From NCBI RefSeq assembly GCF_017848315.1, contig NZ_JAFKEC010000022.1, positions 1-64,000 of the forward strand: DNA of 64,000 nucleotides, written 5' to 3'. Shown piece after piece: positions 61,178 to 64,000 of the stretch (its first letter is position 1; each line of letters starts with the position of its first letter). The translations under genes were made by a program, and so were the position numbers. Origin of the DNA: Pseudomonas palmensis (GTDB taxonomy: Bacteria > Pseudomonadota > Gammaproteobacteria > Pseudomonadales > Pseudomonadaceae). Below the pieces are notes generated by a model. That model did not search any database. It saw only the letters and a program-made list of their open reading frames with translations, and was not told the origin of the DNA.

Positions 61178-61401
61178 CCTATACATCGACCTGCAACCCG
61201 AGCACTAGGCCACGCATGGCCACACATAGCCTTGACCTGCCGGTGATGTGCGACATCTGTGGCAAAGCGCGCTCGACTCGCAACCATGCCAACTGCAGCA
61301 GGATCCGGCAGCAGCGGAAGAACGTCGAGTGGCAATCCTACATGGCCAATGTGGCTGCAAAGAAACTCCAGCAGATCCAGTGCCTGCAACCACGTCGGTA
61401 A
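61174..61401 (+). CDS. Small zinc-finger-like phage protein
   Basis: 75 residues with a GTG start overlapping the previous stop (GTGA). An internal ATG at 61216 (MATHSLDLP) is an alternative. CDICGKARSTRNHANCSRIR suggests one zinc-binding cluster, followed by a basic helix. Possibly nucleic-acid binding. Confidence 0.5.
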   Translation: MTYTSTCNPSTRPRMATHSLDLPVMCDICGKARSTRNHANCSRIRQQRKNVEWQSYMANVAAKKLQQIQCLQPRR

Positions 61402-61416
61402 GTCGGAGAATATAAA

Positions 61417-61671
61417 ATGGCAAAGCTACAAGTTAAACCTATCCACGAAGTAAATAGGCTGCCCGCCGAGGCGGTTCAACTTCTTATCACTCCCGCTGTA
61501 TGGATTCGGAAAGAGCTGTTGTTCCCGGTTTTCGGTTTGAGCACTGAGGCTGTACGCAAATATCGCGACCGTGGAATCTGGCTAGAAGAGAAACAGTGGC
61601 GCACTGATCCTGCCAACGTCATTGTCTACAACCGTGTTGAAATCGAAAAATGGATGGCAGGCCGGCCATGA
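61417..61671 (+). CDS. Excisionase
   Basis: 84 residues. WIRKELLFPVFGLSTEAVRK, YRDRGIWLEEKQWRTDP and NVIVYNRVEIEKWMAGRP match the excisionase (winged-helix) family. The stop overlaps the integrase start as ATGA, so both are translated from one message under the repressed rightward promoter. Confidence 0.85.
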   Translation: MAKLQVKPIHEVNRLPAEAVQLLITPAVWIRKELLFPVFGLSTEAVRKYRDRGIWLEEKQWRTDPANVIVYNRVEIEKWMAGRP

Positions 61672-62900
61672 GCGCGAAGCTCCCAGCAGGTATCAACGCC
61701 CTACCAACGGGCGTCGATATCAATGGCAACCTCTTACGGATCGCCTTCATGTACGAAGGCGAGCGCCGCCGTGAGCCTCTGCGTAACGTAGCCAAGATCA
61801 ACAAAGCCGCCATTGCCTATGCGGACAACAAACGCAGAACGATACTAGCGGAGATTAAGGAAAACCGCTTTGACTATGCAGCCCACTTTCCCGACTCTAC
61901 TTGGCTCAAAGCCAGACAAGAACTTCCGAACGAGCCTGCCAAAAGGACTGTAGACGAAGGGATAGCCCTGTGGCTTGAAGTTGCCAAGGTGAAAAAAGCA
62001 CACAGCACGTTCATCAACTATAAAAGCAAGTCTGAACACGTCAAAAGAAAGTTCACCGGAAGAACTATCGCAACCATCCCCAAGAGTGAGCTTGAATTGT
62101 TCCAAGCTGAACTTCTTACCAATGGCCTCAAACCGAAAACTGTAAACGACGTCTTCACAATTATAAGGGGGGTATGGGGGGATGCGTTCAGCGATGAGAT
62201 CATCAAGTTCAACCCCCTGGAGCGCATCGAGAACATCCAGTCTGACAGCGACAGCGAGTTCGCCGACCCATTCACCCGGAGCGAGATTGATCGGATGGCC
62301 GCCGCCGACCCCGAGCGAATGGCAGACAGTCGGATGATAGTCTTCAACTGTTGGGCCGGGCTGGCCCTGTCCGAATTGATCGCGGCCGGGGTAGAAGACG
62401 TCGACCTAGTGGCCGGCACGCTGACAATCCGCCGCGCCCTGGTCGCCGGGGAATTCAAGGTACCGAAGGAGCGCACGCGCATTCGAACAGTTGAGCTGAT
62501 CGCGCCAGCCCTGGAGCTGCTGACCATGATCGTGGCCGAAGCCGAGGATGCCGAACCCACGCCCATCACGGTTGTGCAGCGAGACAACATCACGAAGAAG
62601 CAGGAGCGGGTTCGCTTCTTGTTCCGCAGCTCTACCAGTGGCCTACTGTGGAACGGCAAGACTGTCAGCAACTGGTTCACCGCCCACCTTGAGAAAGCAG
62701 GCATTCGCCATCGAGGCGCCAACCAGGCACGCCACACGTTCGCGAGCCAAGCACTGTCAAGCTACGTCCCAATTGAATGGGTCGCCCGTCAACTCGGTCA
62801 CAGCGACACGACCATGGTGCGGAAGCACTACGGCCGCTGGATCTCAAAAGACACTAAAAGCATGGCGGACGTCGTGTCGAAGATGATGGGGTTTGAGTAA
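61668..62900 (+). CDS. int: Tyrosine-family integrase with unusual catalytic residues
   Basis: 410 residues. An Arm-type DUF3596-like N-terminus (GVDINGNLLRIAFMYEGERR), a core-binding domain (about 92-180) and a catalytic domain. Box II is QARHTFASQ (Arg355), then WVARQLGHSD (His378) and Tyr388 in RKHYGRW. The usual TGxR of box I reads AGLALSE, with Ala233 in place of the first arginine, and the first His of HxxR is Asn352. It lies 0.8 kb from attR. Confidence 0.9.
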   Translation: MSAKLPAGINALPTGVDINGNLLRIAFMYEGERRREPLRNVAKINKAAIAYADNKRRTILAEIKENRFDYAAHFPDSTWLKARQELPNEPAKRTVDEGIALWLEVAKVKKAHSTFINYKSKSEHVKRKFTGRTIATIPKSELELFQAELLTNGLKPKTVNDVFTIIRGVWGDAFSDEIIKFNPLERIENIQSDSDSEFADPFTRSEIDRMAAADPERMADSRMIVFNCWAGLALSELIAAGVEDVDLVAGTLTIRRALVAGEFKVPKERTRIRTVELIAPALELLTMIVAEAEDAEPTPITVVQRDNITKKQERVRFLFRSSTSGLLWNGKTVSNWFTAHLEKAGIRHRGANQARHTFASQALSSYVPIEWVARQLGHSDTTMVRKHYGRWISKDTKSMADVVSKMMGFE

Positions 62901-62933
62901 TAGCAGGCCCAATGGGCCTGCACCGCCCCAGGT

Positions 62934-63479
62934 TCAGCGATTATCTGGATGTATGGCTGCATTCAGCACTTCAACAACTTCCTCGACAGTCATCCTGCGA
63001 CCAACCACGTTCCTCCGAATCGGCAGGAACACTTCAACCATGCGGGCATACATCGGCGCAAGCGGCGCATGCGAATTGGTGTCAGCCGATCCCTGCAATC
63101 TGGTGAACCGATCAAGGTCGCGAACCAGGTAGCGGGCAGCTCGTAAATAGTCGGTCTCATTGTTCCCATCGTACCCCGGAAATTCGAGAGTGCGTCCTAT
63201 CCCAACCGCCTCGACCGACTGACGCTGCTCATCATCAAACGCCTCGTATGCCTCCTGAAGGAACTGATACATATCCAGCGTATCTACTACCGCCGTGACA
63301 TGTGGAGGCGTCTCGCTATCGCCATCGCGAACATCGTACTTCCAGTCGAGAACCCAGTAATCCTGCGACCCCATCGCTCGAGCGACGATGTCAGGATCGT
63401 AGCTGTCGGTGATTTCAAGCTTTTTGTAGACCTCGCATAGCATTTCCACGATGAGTCTTTCGGTAGCCGTCGGCTGCAT
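62934..63479 (-). CDS. YfbU-family protein, phage accessory gene
   Basis: 181 residues. ATERLIVEMLCEVYKKLEI, VVDTLDMYQFLQEAYEAFDD, FPGYDGNNETDYLRAARYLV and MYARMVEVFLPIRRN follow E. coli YfbU. AGGAGCAAGGA precedes ATG 63479. It is convergent with integrase and the last gene before attR. Cellular role of YfbU is unresolved; a link to cell death or stress has been suggested for the family. Confidence 0.8.
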   Translation of the reverse strand: MQPTATERLIVEMLCEVYKKLEITDSYDPDIVARAMGSQDYWVLDWKYDVRDGDSETPPHVTAVVDTLDMYQFLQEAYEAFDDEQRQSVEAVGIGRTLEFPGYDGNNETDYLRAARYLVRDLDRFTRLQGSADTNSHAPLAPMYARMVEVFLPIRRNVVGRRMTVEEVVEVLNAAIHPDNR

Positions 63480-63638
63480 TTCCTTGCTCCTAACGTTCAA
63501 TGGCAGTTTTCCGTACCAGGACACACGGGTACTAGTGAATGGTGCCAAAGAGCCACCCAACAAGAAAGCGGAAGCAGCCTTTCAGCCCTAAGACCTTCGG
63601 CCCATTGCGGCCGAATCCGGCCTCTGAGCCATGAAATC

Positions 63639-63657
63639 TGCCCTAAATCTGCCCTAA
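63639..63657. repeat. Integrase arm-type repeats, right end
   Basis: TGCCCTAA at 63639-63646 and 63650-63657, 11 bp apart, 68 bp inside attR, in the same orientation as the pair at 27672-27690. The remainder of 63,480-63,670 shows no gene. Confidence 0.65.
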
Positions 63658-63675
63658 TGTTCCGCCCCTAAACGA

Positions 63676-63713
63676 CGAAACCCCCGAAAACTTCAACGTT
63701 TTCGGGGGTTTCG
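63676..63713 (-). terminator. Phage-borne terminator downstream of tRNA-Ser
   Basis: Near-perfect 16-bp arms CGAAACCCCCGAAAAC (63676-63691) and GTTTTCGGGGGTTTCG (63698-63713). It lies 11 bp beyond the phage side of attR, in the same place relative to the tRNA as the displaced host terminator at 27515-27543, and so replaces its function in the lysogen. Confidence 0.75.
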
Positions 63714-63724
63714 ACTACTTCGCA

Positions 63725-63752
63725 TATGGCGGAGAGATAGGGATTTGAACCC
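63725..63752. other. attR core, 28 bp
   Basis: Identical to 27552-27579; covers the 3' part of tRNA-Ser, with the first divergent base at 63753. The phage supplies this half of the gene. Confidence 0.93.
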
Positions 63753-63816
63753 TAGGTACTGTTGCCAGTACAACGGATTTCGAATCCGTCCCGTTCGGCC
63801 ACTCCGGCATCTCTCC
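63727..63816 (-). tRNA. tRNA-Ser (anticodon CGA)
   Basis: 90 nt with a 7-bp acceptor stem (GGAGAGA with TCTCTCC), anticodon loop TTCGAAA in a 5-bp stem, a long class II variable arm (TGTACTGGCAACAGTACC) and an encoded CCA. It remains complete after phage integration at its 3' end. Transcribed leftward, toward the prophage. Confidence 0.97.
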
Positions 63817-63908
63817 AGTGGCGCGCATGATACCAGCAGTTTTCCCAAACGCAAAGCTTCTTGTGAAAAAAATTCGCGTGGTATCAGGCGCTTGCGTCAG
63901 TCACGCGC

Positions 63909-64000
63909 TTACAGCGGCACGCCCAGACGCTTGGCAACTTCTTCGTAGGCTTCGATCACGTCGCCCAGACCCTGACGGAAGCGGTCCTTGTCCATCTTCT
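63909..64000 (-). CDS. purC: Phosphoribosylaminoimidazole-succinocarboxamide synthase, C-terminal end only
   Basis: The last 30 codons are visible (KMDKDRFRQGLGDVIEAYEE, ending KRLGVPL), the conserved C-terminus of pseudomonad PurC (SAICAR synthase, purine synthesis). The rest lies beyond the window. It is 92 bp upstream of the tRNA-Ser gene on the same strand. Confidence 0.82.
   Translation of the reverse strand, partial: KMDKDRFRQGLGDVIEAYEEVAKRLGVPL

Larger units (their letters stand above)
27552..63752. mobile_element. Prophage, SfV/phiP27-like mosaic (HK97-type head, Mu-like contractile tail)
   Basis: About 36.2 kb bounded by a 28-bp direct repeat (27552-27579 and 63725-63752) that matches the 3' end of tRNA-Ser. 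Integrase and excisionase lie at the right end, divergent cI/cro at 56.7-57.5 kb, packaging and head at 43-51 kb, tail at 31-43 kb, lysis at 30 kb. All expected structural genes are open without frameshifts apart from the programmed one, so it may be inducible. Confidence 0.95.

Noticed and set aside
1-64000. Insertion sequences or transposases
   Set aside because: No transposase motifs or terminal inverted repeats with target duplications were seen outside the prophage integrase.

Overview
The window is chromosomal DNA from a GC-rich gammaproteobacterium, almost certainly a Pseudomonas of the putida group. I base this on protein content: a 324-residue CysK starting [19 protein letters not shown], LpxO, MoxR/CoxE, PxpBCA, RNase D with YcgL, and a PurC C-terminus next to tRNA-Ser. 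GGCAAGGCC-type REP hairpins and codon use agree. No strain can be named from the sequence alone.

Positions 1-24,400 are ordinary core chromosome. They hold two EamA exporters, lpxO, cysK, a DUF748 envelope protein, a MoxR ATPase plus VWA protein pair, a 5-oxoprolinase operon (pxpA-pxpB-pxpC, read right to left), an amidotransferase, an oligopeptidase B, a cyclic-nucleotide-binding protein, an HNH protein, a SpoU-type methyltransferase, a peptidase-like protein without its zinc motif, a nitroreductase, a 2-hydroxyacid dehydrogenase, rnd-ycgL, an eptA-type phosphoethanolamine transferase and a few small conserved genes.

Positions 24,551-27,304 are a compact, less GC-rich accessory module on the minus strand. 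It consists of a 41-codon acidic peptide gene with a Cys-Cys pair near its N-terminus, then an intrinsic terminator, then a complete YcaO-domain protein, then a cystathionine-gamma-synthase-like PLP enzyme. This reads as a small RiPP (ribosomally made, post-translationally modified peptide) locus of a kind I do not recognise. It sat directly beside tRNA-Ser before the prophage inserted, and it is the best candidate here for an undescribed system.

Positions 27,552-63,752 are an apparently intact prophage of about 36.2 kb integrated in the 3' end of tRNA-Ser(CGA). A 28-bp core repeat flanks it, and the tRNA is whole at the right end. It is a mosaic: HK97-type packaging and head genes (TerS, TerL, portal, S49 protease, capsid, connectors) are joined to a Mu-like contractile tail (equivalents of Mu gp37 to gp50), as in SfV/phiP27-type phages. 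Late genes read leftward from about 51.8 kb to the lysis genes (lambda-R-like endolysin, Rz/Rz1) near 30 kb. The control region has divergent cro (left) and cI (right). The leftward early operon runs cro, CII-like, TraR, primase-helicase, followed by an iteron-like repeat array. The rightward operon carries a PrtN-like gene, a C5 DNA methyltransferase, small genes, excisionase and integrase. Accessory genes sit at the ends: a GNAT protein and an AT-rich two-TM/coiled-coil protein near attL, and a YfbU-family gene near attR.

Notable architecture: matching operator-plus-promoter units on both sides of cI, a T TTT TTC frameshift site in the tail chaperone gene, TGCCCTAA arm-type repeats with 11-bp pitch at both phage ends, a replacement terminator brought in next to the tRNA, and a recurring CTCTCACCAC element in the early transcripts. 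All similarity statements come from recognising family motifs by eye; no database search was run.
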